A stretch of DNA of 64,000 nt, from NCBI GenBank assembly GCA_017526785.1, contig JAFXQV010000004.1, forward strand, positions 1-64,000, read 5' to 3'. This document shows, one piece after another, positions 36,761 to 46,734 of this stretch (its first letter is position 1; each line of letters starts with the position of its first letter). Under the pieces are notes generated by a model that was not told the DNA's origin, made no database searches, and saw only the letters and a program-made list of their open reading frames with translations. Origin of the DNA: Oscillibacter sp. (GTDB lineage Bacteria > Bacillota > Clostridia > Oscillospirales > Oscillospiraceae). Position numbers and translations under genes: made by a program.

Positions 36761-36790
36761 AGCGCGGACGCCTGCCCCGGTGTCCGCGCT
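36761..36790. terminator. Terminator between convergent cysS and helicase genes
   Basis: A 9-bp stem AGCGCGGAC (36761-36769) with 36782-36790. The minus-strand side continues TTTTCGG, so it is a good terminator for the helicase gene. Confidence 0.7.
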
Positions 36791-36817
36791 GCGTGACAAC
36801 GCAAACTGTACGGCGTC

Positions 36818-38863
36818 TTAACGCTGGTTGCGGGAAGTCCAGACGGGACGGGCAGAGGAAAATTTCTCTTTCCGGAAACATTCGTCACAGAGATTCCCGC
36901 GATGATGAGGCGGCAGCGCTTTTCCGCACCGCTTGCAGAAGCGGATGTTACTCCGCAGACGGTAAAGCAAGATTTCGTTAATCTCATTCGCGACCTGTTC
37001 CCGGGTGTCATAAAGCCGTTCCTCGTCCACGGGGAAGCCAAAGGCTTTGGAGAAGGAAAAGTAGAGGTCAAGTTTCCGGTAATAGGCCTCCAGTTCCGGA
37101 AGCGTCCGCTCCCCGTTGTCGGGGAAGCCGGGCTGTTCGATACGCTCCCCCTCCTGAAAGGCGCGCAAGAAGTGAAAAAACAATTCCCACAGAGAATCGT
37201 CCGTTTCGTCAAAGGGGATGTTGGCCGCCCGGAGTTCCTGCTCTTTGGAGAACGAAAAGCCCGTTTCGCGCATTTTCGAGATGACGGAAAGATAGCGGGA
37301 GATGTCCAGTTTCCGGTAAGGCTCCGGGGCTGGCATTTTGCTCCATTCGCTGAGGACTTCCAGCAGGTCGAAGTCCGCTTTGAGAACCATGTCCGAAAAG
37401 CCCACGACCGCATACGAAATTTGCGGCACGGAAGCGCGAAGTCCGGCGCGAATGGCGCCTATGTTCTCCGTCGCGCCGACGTAGCCCGTATCGTACATCC
37501 CGAACCGTCCGGCGCGCCCGGCAATCTGGCGTATCTCCTCCGGCTTCAACTCCCGCCGCTCCACGCCGTCGAACTTCTCCGTAGCCATGAAGAGAACACG
37601 CCGAATCGGCAGATTCAGCCCCATTCCAATGGCGTCCGTGGCCACGATATACCGCATTCGCCCCTCTAAGAAGCCCTCCATTTGTTTCCGGCGCGTCGCG
37701 TACGGAAGCGCGCCGTAGATAATGGCGGGTTCCTTGCCCGCCTGCCGCAAGTCCTCCGCGACGCTCAGAACCTCCACTTTCGAGAACGTAATCAGGGCGT
37801 CACCCGGCTGGACGCGCTCCGGGCTCACGGCGTGGGTCATGCAGACTAAGGGCGTTTGCCGCTTGTGACGCTCTATTTCGTAGCTGTCGCCGCAGCTTTC
37901 GATAAGGCGCAAGAGAATATTTTCCGCCTCCGGCGCGGCGCACAGATGAATTTCCGGTGCCTGTACGCCCAAAATGGCGCGTGTCCACGCGTAGCCGCGC
38001 TGGCTGTCGGCTATCATCTGGCACTCGTCAATCACCGCGACTTCGTAACGCTGTTTCAGGTTCAGCTTTTCGGCGGTCGCGGCAATGTGGGTGTCGTCGT
38101 CCCTGTAGTCCTCCTCCTCCCCGGTGGTCAGGCCGCAGTAAAGCCCGGCGTCAAGTAGCGTCTCCTGCGCCTCCAGCGCCAGCAGGCGCAACGGCGCGAG
38201 ATACACGCCCGTTTCCGCCCGTATCAGGCGCTGAAATCCGGCGTAGGTCTTGCCGGTATTCGTCCCGCCGAGGTGCAGAATAAAGTGACGCCGCATAGCC
38301 CGCGCCTCCGGGTACTCGTCTTTCGGATTCAAGGCCAGCAACAGGGAAAGGCTTGTACGAATCGCCTGCGGCACGTACCAGACCGACCAGACCTTCTCCA
38401 AGCCGCCCTTCAAAAGCTGTTGGCTCGGGAACTGTTCCCGCATGAGCATATGGCGCAAGTCGGCTTCCGGCCGGGCGTCCCTGAAATCCCGTATGGCCTG
38501 CCGCGAGGCGGCGAGGAGTACCAGCGGATAGCGCGCCAAGACCTTGCGCGTCAGACTGTGCTTCCCATTGTCGTCTATCCACAGTCCCGCCCGGAGGAAG
38601 TTCTTCAGGATTTCTGGGAGGCGTTCACTGTCGCAACGCTGTTCCAGCGCGAGAAATTCGCGCAGATACCCCTCCGCCTGCGACATCCGCAGTCCGCTGA
38701 CCCCCGCCTTTGTCCGAAGATAATTACATATGGCTCTGTGATAGTACGCGGCCAGCATCCATAACATGGAGCCGTTTTTCTGTTGGGCGTGCCACGCGGA
38801 CGCCAGTGCTTGCACGACGCGCTCCAATTTTTTCCTTTCGCTTGCGCGTTTTTGTCCCGACAT
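36818..38863 (-). CDS. Suv3-like DExH RNA helicase
   Basis: This 681-residue protein resembles the Suv3 helicase of mitochondrial degradosomes. It has Walker A GGTNTGKT (about 199-206), YLAPLRLLALE, TTGEEE, the DExH-like box DECQ (about 279-282), DALITFSK, IVATDAIGMGLNLPIRRV and QIAGRAGRFG. The first 190 residues are helical and unassigned. The end is a C-x2-C-x12-C-x2-C zinc ribbon. The role is probably RNA unwinding or turnover. The ATG at 38863 (AAGGGGTGG upstream) is preferred over the codon at 38911, which would run into a strong hairpin. Confidence 0.87.
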   Translation of the reverse strand: MSGQKRASERKKLERVVQALASAWHAQQKNGSMLWMLAAYYHRAICNYLRTKAGVSGLRMSQAEGYLREFLALEQRCDSERLPEILKNFLRAGLWIDDNGKHSLTRKVLARYPLVLLAASRQAIRDFRDARPEADLRHMLMREQFPSQQLLKGGLEKVWSVWYVPQAIRTSLSLLLALNPKDEYPEARAMRRHFILHLGGTNTGKTYAGFQRLIRAETGVYLAPLRLLALEAQETLLDAGLYCGLTTGEEEDYRDDDTHIAATAEKLNLKQRYEVAVIDECQMIADSQRGYAWTRAILGVQAPEIHLCAAPEAENILLRLIESCGDSYEIERHKRQTPLVCMTHAVSPERVQPGDALITFSKVEVLSVAEDLRQAGKEPAIIYGALPYATRRKQMEGFLEGRMRYIVATDAIGMGLNLPIRRVLFMATEKFDGVERRELKPEEIRQIAGRAGRFGMYDTGYVGATENIGAIRAGLRASVPQISYAVVGFSDMVLKADFDLLEVLSEWSKMPAPEPYRKLDISRYLSVISKMRETGFSFSKEQELRAANIPFDETDDSLWELFFHFLRAFQEGERIEQPGFPDNGERTLPELEAYYRKLDLYFSFSKAFGFPVDEERLYDTREQVANEINEILLYRLRSNIRFCKRCGKALPPHHRGNLCDECFRKEKFSSARPVWTSRNQR

Positions 38864-38895
38864 CAGATACCACCCCTTATCGCTTGTCAGCCGAC

Positions 38896-38930
38896 AAAGA
38901 AGGACGCCCACGGGAACGGCGTCCTTCTTT
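38896..38930 (-). promoter_or_regulatory. Hairpin in the helicase leader (candidate attenuator)
   Basis: A perfect 13-bp stem AAAGAAGGACGCC (38896-38908) with 38918-38930 and a 9-base loop. On the minus strand it continues TTCTTTGTC. It sits between the helicase promoter and its start codon, so it may end transcription early. Confidence 0.6.
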
Positions 38931-38985
38931 GTGATTTTGTGTCAGTGCCACATTTTTACGCTCCGCCCGCGCTCCGTTTTTTGAC

Positions 38986-39014
38986 AGTATACCACAATTC
39001 TTCGGGGGTGTAAA
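38986..39014 (-). promoter_or_regulatory. Promoter of the Suv3-like helicase gene
   Basis: On the minus strand: TTTACA (39014-39009), 17-base spacer, TATACT (38991-38986). The leader would be about 115 nt. Confidence 0.78.
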
Positions 39015-39097
39015 CAAAAAACTGTGCCGCCGTGCCGGAAATTTGCGCTTTCTCAAACGTCACTTTCGTTGCCTGCCGCCCTTTTCCCACACAAAAC

Positions 39098-39125
39098 GCC
39101 CTCCCCCGCGCATACGGGAGAGGGC
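39098..39125 (-). terminator. Terminator after the small minus-strand gene
   Basis: An 11-bp stem with one mismatch (GCCCTCCCCCG 39098-39108, with 39115-39125). The minus-strand side continues GTTTTG. A near-identical hairpin occurs at 51535-51563. Confidence 0.75.
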
Positions 39126-39130
39126 AACCG

Positions 39131-39310
39131 TTATCCGGTTTTGGCGTCGCCGGGGAGAGGGTTCACCCGCTTGAACTGCCGTAACTGCTCTTCGGTCATT
39201 TCCGGGCAGTCCTCGTCAAAGACAATGGGATATTTTGCGGCCTCCTCAATCTCCGCGATTTGCTCCGGCGTGAGAGGCGTTCCCCGCTTTAAGGTGTATC
39301 TAACAATCAC
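39131..39310 (-). CDS. Small unknown protein downstream of the BspA-like gene
   Basis: This 59-residue reading frame starts with GTG at 39310, with GGAGG 7 bases upstream, and ends with TAA. It reads MIVRYTLKRGTPLTPEQIAEIEEA, then YPIVFDEDCPEMTEEQLRQFKR. Codon use is like the neighbours, and the frame is bounded by a ribosome binding site and a terminator. It begins 22 bases after the BspA-like stop, so the two are likely co-transcribed. Its sequence is compatible with the small antitoxin-like or regulatory proteins common in gut Clostridia, but I recognise no family. No toxin gene adjoins it. Confidence 0.78.
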   Translation of the reverse strand: MIVRYTLKRGTPLTPEQIAEIEEAAKYPIVFDEDCPEMTEEQLRQFKRVNPLPGDAKTG

Positions 39311-39332
39311 GATACCGCCTCCTTAGCGCAAC

Positions 39333-41423
39333 TTACGCCGGGAAACTGACCGGATTGCCAATCATGGACATGTCGGCGAACGAATTGACCGCGAACGCCT
39401 TTAACTGCGCGATGTTCCCGCCGGAGTTGTCCACGGGAAGCGTAACTTCCACAGTACCGCCCAACGGTTCTTTGACCGTGACGTACATCAGACCTTGATA
39501 CTGTCCAGAAGCCGTATAAGACGCCAAAAGCACAATAGGAGAACCCGCAACGCCAAGATTTGTAATAGAGAGCGTTACCAGACAGGAAGCAACGGGCAAA
39601 GCGTTCAGCATATTTCCATCGTTGTCGCGGAGTGAAATACTGTTGATTGTGCAGTCCTGACCGGATACATCATAGTGCATACTGGCGGCGCGAATCGGTT
39701 CGTTGTTATCCGCGATAGAAATCTCTTTCCATTGCGCCTCGTTGCCGCCGAAATAGACCTCAATTTGTCCAACGAGACTGCCGCAATCATAAAATGCGGA
39801 CTTGCCAATACGGGTAACGCTGTTAGCCATGACAACGTTTCTAAGATTTTTGCAACCCCGGAATGCTTCGGTTCCAATATTGATTACACTATTCGGAATG
39901 CTAACCCGGCTCAAAGCACTGCACCCATAAAATGATGAGTTTTCAATGCTGGTAATGCTGTCGGGGATTATCACAGCGCTTAGACCTGTGCAATTTTGAA
40001 ATGCGTTTGCTCCAATTCTGGTAAGGTTTTTGGAGAATGTCACACTTTTTAGACCTGTGCAACCGAGAAAGACGCTCTCTCCAATACTGGTCACACTGTC
40101 TGGAATCGTTACAATGTCCAAACTGCGACAATCTTTGAACGCGCTATTTCCAATACTGGTTGCGTTTGCGGAAATGGTCAAGCGGTTAAGGCTGTAGCAA
40201 CCGCAAAAGGCCTCCGCTTCAATGTTTGTGATACTGTCCGGGAGAATAACGCCGCTTAATGCGCTACACTTCTCAAACGCACTGTTCCCAATGCTAATGA
40301 CGTTATTTGGAATCGTGACATTGCTAAGCGCGGTACATCCTTCAAATGTAGCGTTTTCAATGCGGGTAATGGTGTCTGGAATTGATATGTTATTCAGACT
40401 ATTGCAATTTTGAAATGCGCTTGTTCCAATTCGTGTTACACCTTTTGGAATCGTTACAGCGCTGAGACTGCTACAATTTTGAAATGCGGCATTTCCAATC
40501 CGTGTAACCTTGGCAGGAATTTCTACACGGCTTAAACTTTGGCAACCTCTGAACGTCTCGTCCTCAATACTTACAAGATTTTTGGAGAGCGTTACAGAAC
40601 TCACACCAACGCAGTTTTTAAATGCGTATGTTCCAATTCGCGTCACGCTATCGGGAATCACGATTTCGCTTAAACTTTTACATTGATTGAAAGCGGAATT
40701 TCCGATGCTAACTGTGCCGTTGGCAATCGTAAGTTTGCTTAAACTGGTACAATTCAGGAACGCTTCTACACCAATATTGGTGACACTGGCGGGAATGCTG
40801 ATACCTCCCAAACTAACGCACCCTTCAAATGCGCTGTCTCCAATGCTGGTAACGCTTTCGGGAATTGTGATGGCGTTTATAGTGGTACAATCCTGAAATG
40901 CGCCGTTGCCAATGTTCATTACTCCGTCTGAAATTGTGACGTTGGAAAGGCTTTGACAGCCCTGAAAAGCGCCATTGCCAATACTATTGACGCCGGACGG
41001 AATTACAACCGCACTTAATGCTTTGCACTGCGCAAAGGCATTATTGCCAATGGATGTAACGCTGGTAGGAATCGAAATATTAGATAAACTGCCACACCCG
41101 TTAAACGCGCTACTTCCAATACTGGTCAAACCATCAGGAAGATTAATTTGAGTTAGTTGTTTACAGCCCGAAAACACATTGTTTCCTAAATTGCCTACCC
41201 CGCTTTCAACGGTAGCGGAGAAAATTTGTTTACCCCACGGGGGGTCGTTGTAATTGGACATGAGGCCGTTTCCCGTGATGATAAGTGCGCCTTTATCATC
41301 CAGTGTCCATGTAAGATTGTCGCCACATTTACCATTTTTTACGACTTCCGCCCCCGCGCTCACCGTCAGCAGAACCGCCAGCGGCAAGCACAGCAAAAAC
41401 ATCTGTAACAGTCTTTTCTTCAT
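39333..41423 (-). CDS. BspA-type leucine-rich repeat surface protein
   Basis: This 696-residue exported protein has a signal peptide (KKRLLQMFLLCLPLAVLLTVSAGA), a short domain with LTWTLDDKGALIITGNG, and then 20 consecutive LRR_5/BspA repeats. Each repeat is exactly 23 residues (consensus L..I.IP.SVTSIG..AF..C.S). A C-terminal domain of about 130 residues has no sorting motif. Such proteins bind host or bacterial ligands. The ATG at 41423 has GGAGGGG 6 bases upstream; the frame continues 81 codons further back without a start signal and is rejected. The gene is clearly more AT-rich than its surroundings. Confidence 0.88.
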   Translation of the reverse strand: MKKRLLQMFLLCLPLAVLLTVSAGAEVVKNGKCGDNLTWTLDDKGALIITGNGLMSNYNDPPWGKQIFSATVESGVGNLGNNVFSGCKQLTQINLPDGLTSIGSSAFNGCGSLSNISIPTSVTSIGNNAFAQCKALSAVVIPSGVNSIGNGAFQGCQSLSNVTISDGVMNIGNGAFQDCTTINAITIPESVTSIGDSAFEGCVSLGGISIPASVTNIGVEAFLNCTSLSKLTIANGTVSIGNSAFNQCKSLSEIVIPDSVTRIGTYAFKNCVGVSSVTLSKNLVSIEDETFRGCQSLSRVEIPAKVTRIGNAAFQNCSSLSAVTIPKGVTRIGTSAFQNCNSLNNISIPDTITRIENATFEGCTALSNVTIPNNVISIGNSAFEKCSALSGVILPDSITNIEAEAFCGCYSLNRLTISANATSIGNSAFKDCRSLDIVTIPDSVTSIGESVFLGCTGLKSVTFSKNLTRIGANAFQNCTGLSAVIIPDSITSIENSSFYGCSALSRVSIPNSVINIGTEAFRGCKNLRNVVMANSVTRIGKSAFYDCGSLVGQIEVYFGGNEAQWKEISIADNNEPIRAASMHYDVSGQDCTINSISLRDNDGNMLNALPVASCLVTLSITNLGVAGSPIVLLASYTASGQYQGLMYVTVKEPLGGTVEVTLPVDNSGGNIAQLKAFAVNSFADMSMIGNPVSFPA

Positions 41424-41609
41424 AGCAACCCCTCCGTGTCGAGCGTTGAACGTGTCCGACAGCCGGGGGCGTGGAACGCCGGACAATTCCGCCGTTCCGC
41501 CCGTCCGGTCTGCCGGAAACACAATAACGGCGTTGAGTACCGTACTCAACGCCGCCTTTACGCAAGGCAACCACATAGCCCCTGCATGACACATTTCCCC
41601 GCTGTACCC

Positions 41610-41639
41610 TTGATAAAAAAACGGGCGTACGGGTATAAT
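41610..41639 (+). promoter_or_regulatory. Plus-strand promoter toward the ECF gene
   Basis: TTGATA (41610-41615), 18-base spacer, consensus TATAAT (41634-41639). The leader to the ECF start codon would be about 248 nt. Confidence 0.7.
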
Positions 41640-41761
41640 AGGGCTTGCGGTGCGATTCATTCTCATAAATCGCTGTTGTTGAGTGGTAGTAGCACTCGAC
41701 GCATGGCCGTTTGGGTGTAGGCTACCCGGCGGCCTGCCGCCTTTACCGTGTTTCCACCGTC

Positions 41762-41790
41762 ACTATACCACACCCGCCGCCGGAATGCAA
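41762..41790 (-). promoter_or_regulatory. Minus-strand promoter toward the BspA-like gene
   Basis: On the minus strand: TTGCAT (41790-41785), 17-base spacer, TATAGT (41767-41762). The leader to the BspA start would be about 330 nt and is antisense to the ECF leader. Confidence 0.7.
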
Positions 41791-41893
41791 GCGTTTTTGT
41801 GCGATTGTCGCGGAAAATTTGTAAGTGTTCCGCACTCTGTCCCCCGCCCCGCAAGGGGAGGGGGTTATCACATATCGGAAAGGGAGTATCACA

Positions 41894-42457
41894 ATGGAAA
41901 CCACATCGAAACATCCCATGACCCGGAAGCAAATCCGGCAACTGACGACATCGGCGGTATGTCTGGCGCTGTGCATGGTTCTGCCGTTCGTCACCGGACA
42001 CATCCCGCAAATCGGCAAGGCGTTAAGCCCCATGCACATTCCTGTCTTTCTGTGCGGCTTCCTCTGCGAATGGCCGTACGCGGTGCTGACGGCTTTCATT
42101 GCGCCGCTGCTCCGGAATCTGCTCTTTAACATGCCGGCCATGCCCGGCGCGTTCGCCATGGCCTTTGAGCTGGCGACATACGGCCTTGTGGCGTCGGTGC
42201 TGTACCGCAAGTTCCCGAAGACAACGCCGTTCCTCTATGTTACGCTGTTGTGTGGCATGGTGGCGGGGCGTCTGGTGTGGGGCGCGGCGCGGTTCGTGCT
42301 GGCGGGGCTGAGCGGCTCCACATTCCCGTTTTCGGCGTTTCTGGCGGGCGCGGTCACGAACGCGATACCGGGTATCATTCTGCACATTGTGCTGATTCCG
42401 GCCTTGGCGCTTGCGCTGAAGCGCGCGGGTGTTCTGCGGGACGGCGGCATTTCTTGA
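41894..42457 (+). CDS. ECF transporter S component
   Basis: This 187-residue integral membrane protein has about six hydrophobic segments and the S-component pattern HIPQIGKALSPMHIPVFLCGFLCEWPYAVLTAFIAPLLRNLLF. S components bind a vitamin-like substrate and work with shared EcfA/A'/T subunits encoded elsewhere. The substrate cannot be assigned. The ATG at 41894 has AAAGGGAG upstream; an in-frame extension from 41825 crosses the GC-rich hairpin and is rejected. Confidence 0.85.
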   Translation: METTSKHPMTRKQIRQLTTSAVCLALCMVLPFVTGHIPQIGKALSPMHIPVFLCGFLCEWPYAVLTAFIAPLLRNLLFNMPAMPGAFAMAFELATYGLVASVLYRKFPKTTPFLYVTLLCGMVAGRLVWGAARFVLAGLSGSTFPFSAFLAGAVTNAIPGIILHIVLIPALALALKRAGVLRDGGIS

Positions 42458-42524
42458 CGCTTTCCATAAAAACGCGGGACGCTTTTATGAAACACGCCGA
42501 ATCCGCGCAAAAGTTACGAATCTC

Positions 42525-42553
42525 TTGCAATTTCCGGCGGATACGTGTATAAT
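42525..42553 (+). promoter_or_regulatory. Promoter of the modA-like gene
   Basis: TTGCAA (42525-42530), 17-base spacer, consensus TATAAT (42548-42553). The expected start near 42560 excludes the frame-open start at 42545. Confidence 0.82.
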
Positions 42554-42613
42554 AGCGCGAAAAGCGGTCATTCCGCTGGCGGAACTTCCATAGAATGGGA
42601 AACGGTGGGGAAC

Positions 42614-43501
42614 ATGAAAAGATTGTTGCTGTTACTCTGTCCGCTTCTGTTGCTGTCGGCCTGCGGCGGCGCGGACAGAAACGGCGTCGAGACTTTCCAA
42701 GAACTCCGGAACGTGGAATTGACGGTTTTCGCCGACTCCTCGCTCTCCGGCATATGCGAAACGCTTGCCGCGCGCTATCGGGACGCCTATCCGGGAATCC
42801 GGCTGCGGTTTCAGTTCGGCTCGTCGGCGGCGCTTCTGGGGCGTGTCCGGGACGGCGCGGCGTGTGACTTGTTTGTGTCGGCCTCGGACGCGGTGATGGA
42901 CGCGCTCGACGGCGGCGGGTTCCTGTCGGACAACAGCCGCGTGAAGTTTCTGGAAAATGCACTGGTGCTGGCGGTGCCGGACGGCAACCCGCGCAAGATA
43001 CGGAGTTTCGCGCACATGGCCTCCCTGATTCGTCAGCGGAGTGTACGCCTCGCGGCGGCGAATATCAGTGACCCGCTGGGAGCGTACACGCAGAAACTGT
43101 TTTCGTACCACTCCCTGAACAAATCCGCGCTGTCGCGCTGTGTCTCGTACGCGCTGGACGCGCGGGAAGCCGTGACGCGTATCCGCGCCGGGATGGTCGA
43201 CGGCGGCATAGTCTACCGTACGGACGCCGACGGGCTGGACATCATCGAGACGGCAGACGGGGATATCGCGTATTCCGTGGCGGTACTGTCGGAGAGCAGG
43301 CACCCGCTGGCGGCGACCGCGTTTCTGGAATACTTAACGGGCTTGGAGGCGGCCGAACTTTTTGCGAACGCGGGCTTTACGCCGTCCGCGCCGGACATGG
43401 CGCGGCGGTACGGGCAGTATTGGGAATCGCTTGTACCCGGCGAGGACTCCACGGCGGGCAGTATCTGGGAGGAACCCGACGCCGAGGATGGCTTCCTGTA
43501 A
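42614..43501 (+). CDS. modA: ModA-like molybdate-binding lipoprotein
   Basis: This 295-residue periplasmic-binding-protein-like lipoprotein has a signal with lipobox LSAC (C17). The ModA pattern follows: LTVFADSSLSGICETLAARYRDAYPGIRLRFQFGSSAALLGRVRDGAACDLFVSASDAVMDAL. This fits binding of molybdate or tungstate. ATG 42614 starts the signal peptide, and the upstream extension lies before the transcript start. No modB or modC follows, so the permease and ATPase must be elsewhere, or the specificity differs. Confidence 0.85.
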   Translation: MKRLLLLLCPLLLLSACGGADRNGVETFQELRNVELTVFADSSLSGICETLAARYRDAYPGIRLRFQFGSSAALLGRVRDGAACDLFVSASDAVMDALDGGGFLSDNSRVKFLENALVLAVPDGNPRKIRSFAHMASLIRQRSVRLAAANISDPLGAYTQKLFSYHSLNKSALSRCVSYALDAREAVTRIRAGMVDGGIVYRTDADGLDIIETADGDIAYSVAVLSESRHPLAATAFLEYLTGLEAAELFANAGFTPSAPDMARRYGQYWESLVPGEDSTAGSIWEEPDAEDGFL

Positions 43502-43557
43502 TTTGACATTTGTTACCATTTTTCGCTTTTCGTTGTCAATTTGTAGCCCTTTATTTG

Positions 43558-43587
43558 TTGATTTGCTTCCGGGATATGCGGTATACT
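43558..43587 (+). promoter_or_regulatory. Promoter of the DUF4231 gene
   Basis: TTGATT (43558-43563), 18-base spacer, TATACT (43582-43587). Confidence 0.65.
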
Positions 43588-43661
43588 GGGAACCGGAAAC
43601 CGCCGGGGACGGGACGCATTGCCGGACAGCCCGAATAATTCGTTAAGGAGGCCTCAGCGCT

Positions 43662-45005
43662 ATGGGAAAGAAGAACCGCGTCCCGGAACCGGAAAAGAGC
43701 GCGTTTGACCGCGCGAAGGCGGCGTTTGACCGCGTGGGGGAGGATTATGTCCCCGCGTCAAAGGCGGTGGAACCGTCCAAGACGGAAGCGCCGGAAGTAT
43801 CCGTTGACGACGCCGCGACGCCGGAAACGCCCGTTGACGCCGCCGCGACGCCCGTTGACGTGCCGGACACGGACGACGCCGAAGCCGTGTCCGAACCCGC
43901 CGAAACGTCAGACGCAGAAAGCGTCGAACCCGCCGACAGTGACGCGAACGGCGTCGAATCCGCCGACAGTAACGCGGAAAGCGTCGAACCCGGCGACAGT
44001 GGCGTGAAAAGTGTCGAACCCGGCGACAGTGACGCGGACGGCGTCGAACCGGAGACCGACGCGGACGCGGACAGCGCGGAGACATCCGAGGACGCCGACA
44101 ATGACGCGGCACCGGAAGAACCCGTGTCGGAGACCGTCGACGACGCCACCCCGGAAACGTCCGTTGACGAAACCCCGGACACCGACACCACCGCGCCCGA
44201 AATCGGCGACGATTCCGGCACGCCGGAACCGGACGCCGCCGACGACGAATCGGACGACTTCTGGACGTTTGGCGCGGACGAGCCGGAATCAGAAGAAGTC
44301 ACAGAGATGGAGAAACTCACTATGGAAACAAAGGAAATCACGCTGGGCGTTCACCGCAGTCCGTCCGCCGAGGTCGACACGGAGTCGCGGGAACAGGAGA
44401 AGAAACCGAAATTCTATGTCAAGGCGTTTGACCGCCTGAAAGACGCGCTCCGCGCACGCGCCGACAGTACGGAACATGTCGAACACGCGGACGACAGCAC
44501 CCCGCCGTCGGGCGGCAGTTCCAGAGACGCCGCAATCCGGAAACGGGTCATGCAGATTGAGGACGAGGAGACCCGGAATTACCTGCTTGACCGCGTACTC
44601 CCCCAAATGGCGTGGTACGGAAAGAAAGTGACGCAATACCGGACGATGTATTTTCGCCTGATGGCGGCTACGATTCTTCTGGGCGCGTTGATTCCCGTCT
44701 TTTCGGTGGGCGCAAACAGTACCGCCGTCAAGGTAATCATTGCCTTTTTGGGCGCTTCCGTCACGGGAATCAACGCCTATATTGCCCTTCACAATTACCG
44801 CGATTTGTGGCTTACCTATCAGACGACCCGTGAAACGCTCATTCATACCCTGTACTGCTACTTCAATCAGGCTGGCTTGTTCTCTTATAACAATATGTCG
44901 GCGGAAGATTTAAACGTCCTGCTGGTGAACGTCTGCGAAGATACGCTTTCCAGAGAACACGGCGGATGGACGACCATTTTACAGAAAACGCCCACAATCT
45001 CATGA
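43662..45005 (+). CDS. DUF4231 two-TM membrane protein with long acidic N-terminus
   Basis: The 447-residue protein has a C-terminal DUF4231 domain (about 290-440) with two membrane segments (YFRLMAATILLGALIPVFSV and AVKVIIAFLGASVTGINAYIALHNY) and conserved YQTTRETLIH. The first 215 residues are very acidic, of low complexity, with repeats such as VEPGDSDA and TPETPVD. DUF4231 is related to two-TM SLATT proteins, some of which act as effectors in nucleotide-signalling systems. No cyclase or SLOG gene adjoins it. AAGGAGG precedes the ATG. A second ATG at 44331, preceded by GGAG, could give the DUF4231 part alone. Confidence 0.8.
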   Translation: MGKKNRVPEPEKSAFDRAKAAFDRVGEDYVPASKAVEPSKTEAPEVSVDDAATPETPVDAAATPVDVPDTDDAEAVSEPAETSDAESVEPADSDANGVESADSNAESVEPGDSGVKSVEPGDSDADGVEPETDADADSAETSEDADNDAAPEEPVSETVDDATPETSVDETPDTDTTAPEIGDDSGTPEPDAADDESDDFWTFGADEPESEEVTEMEKLTMETKEITLGVHRSPSAEVDTESREQEKKPKFYVKAFDRLKDALRARADSTEHVEHADDSTPPSGGSSRDAAIRKRVMQIEDEETRNYLLDRVLPQMAWYGKKVTQYRTMYFRLMAATILLGALIPVFSVGANSTAVKVIIAFLGASVTGINAYIALHNYRDLWLTYQTTRETLIHTLYCYFNQAGLFSYNNMSAEDLNVLLVNVCEDTLSREHGGWTTILQKTPTIS

Positions 45006-45019
45006 AATCGCACATAGCA

Positions 45020-45049
45020 CAACGCCCGCCGGAAACCCGACGGGCGTTG
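45020..45049. terminator. Terminator between DUF4231 and gapA
   Basis: A 9-bp stem CAACGCCCG (45020-45028) with 45041-45049, followed on the plus strand by ATTGTTGTT. Confidence 0.7.
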
Positions 45050-45108
45050 ATTGTTGTTGGAGCGCATGTCGCGGGGATTCCCGTCAACACGCCGTGTTTT
45101 CGGACAAA

Positions 45109-46734
<1,626 letters not shown>

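Larger units (their letters stand above)
41424..41893. other. Structured intergenic region with opposing promoters
   Basis: The region holds a 13-bp inverted repeat (41528-41540 with 41542-41554) in the BspA leader, a plus-strand promoter, a minus-strand promoter, and between them three stable hairpins: 41667-41689 (GCGATT/AATCGC), 41693-41715 (8 bp, loop GTAGTAG) and 41705-41735 (GGCCG/CGGCC outside GGGT/ACCC). A C-rich/G-rich hairpin at 41842-41866 precedes the ECF gene. No known riboswitch class matches. Confidence 0.6.

Noticed and set aside
39024-39326. 100-codon plus-strand frame
   Set aside because: It is antisense to the well-supported 59-residue gene and its terminator.
41424-41800. 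c-di-GMP riboswitch in the BspA-like leader
   Set aside because: Some short strings resemble class I motifs, but the order and helices do not fit on either strand.
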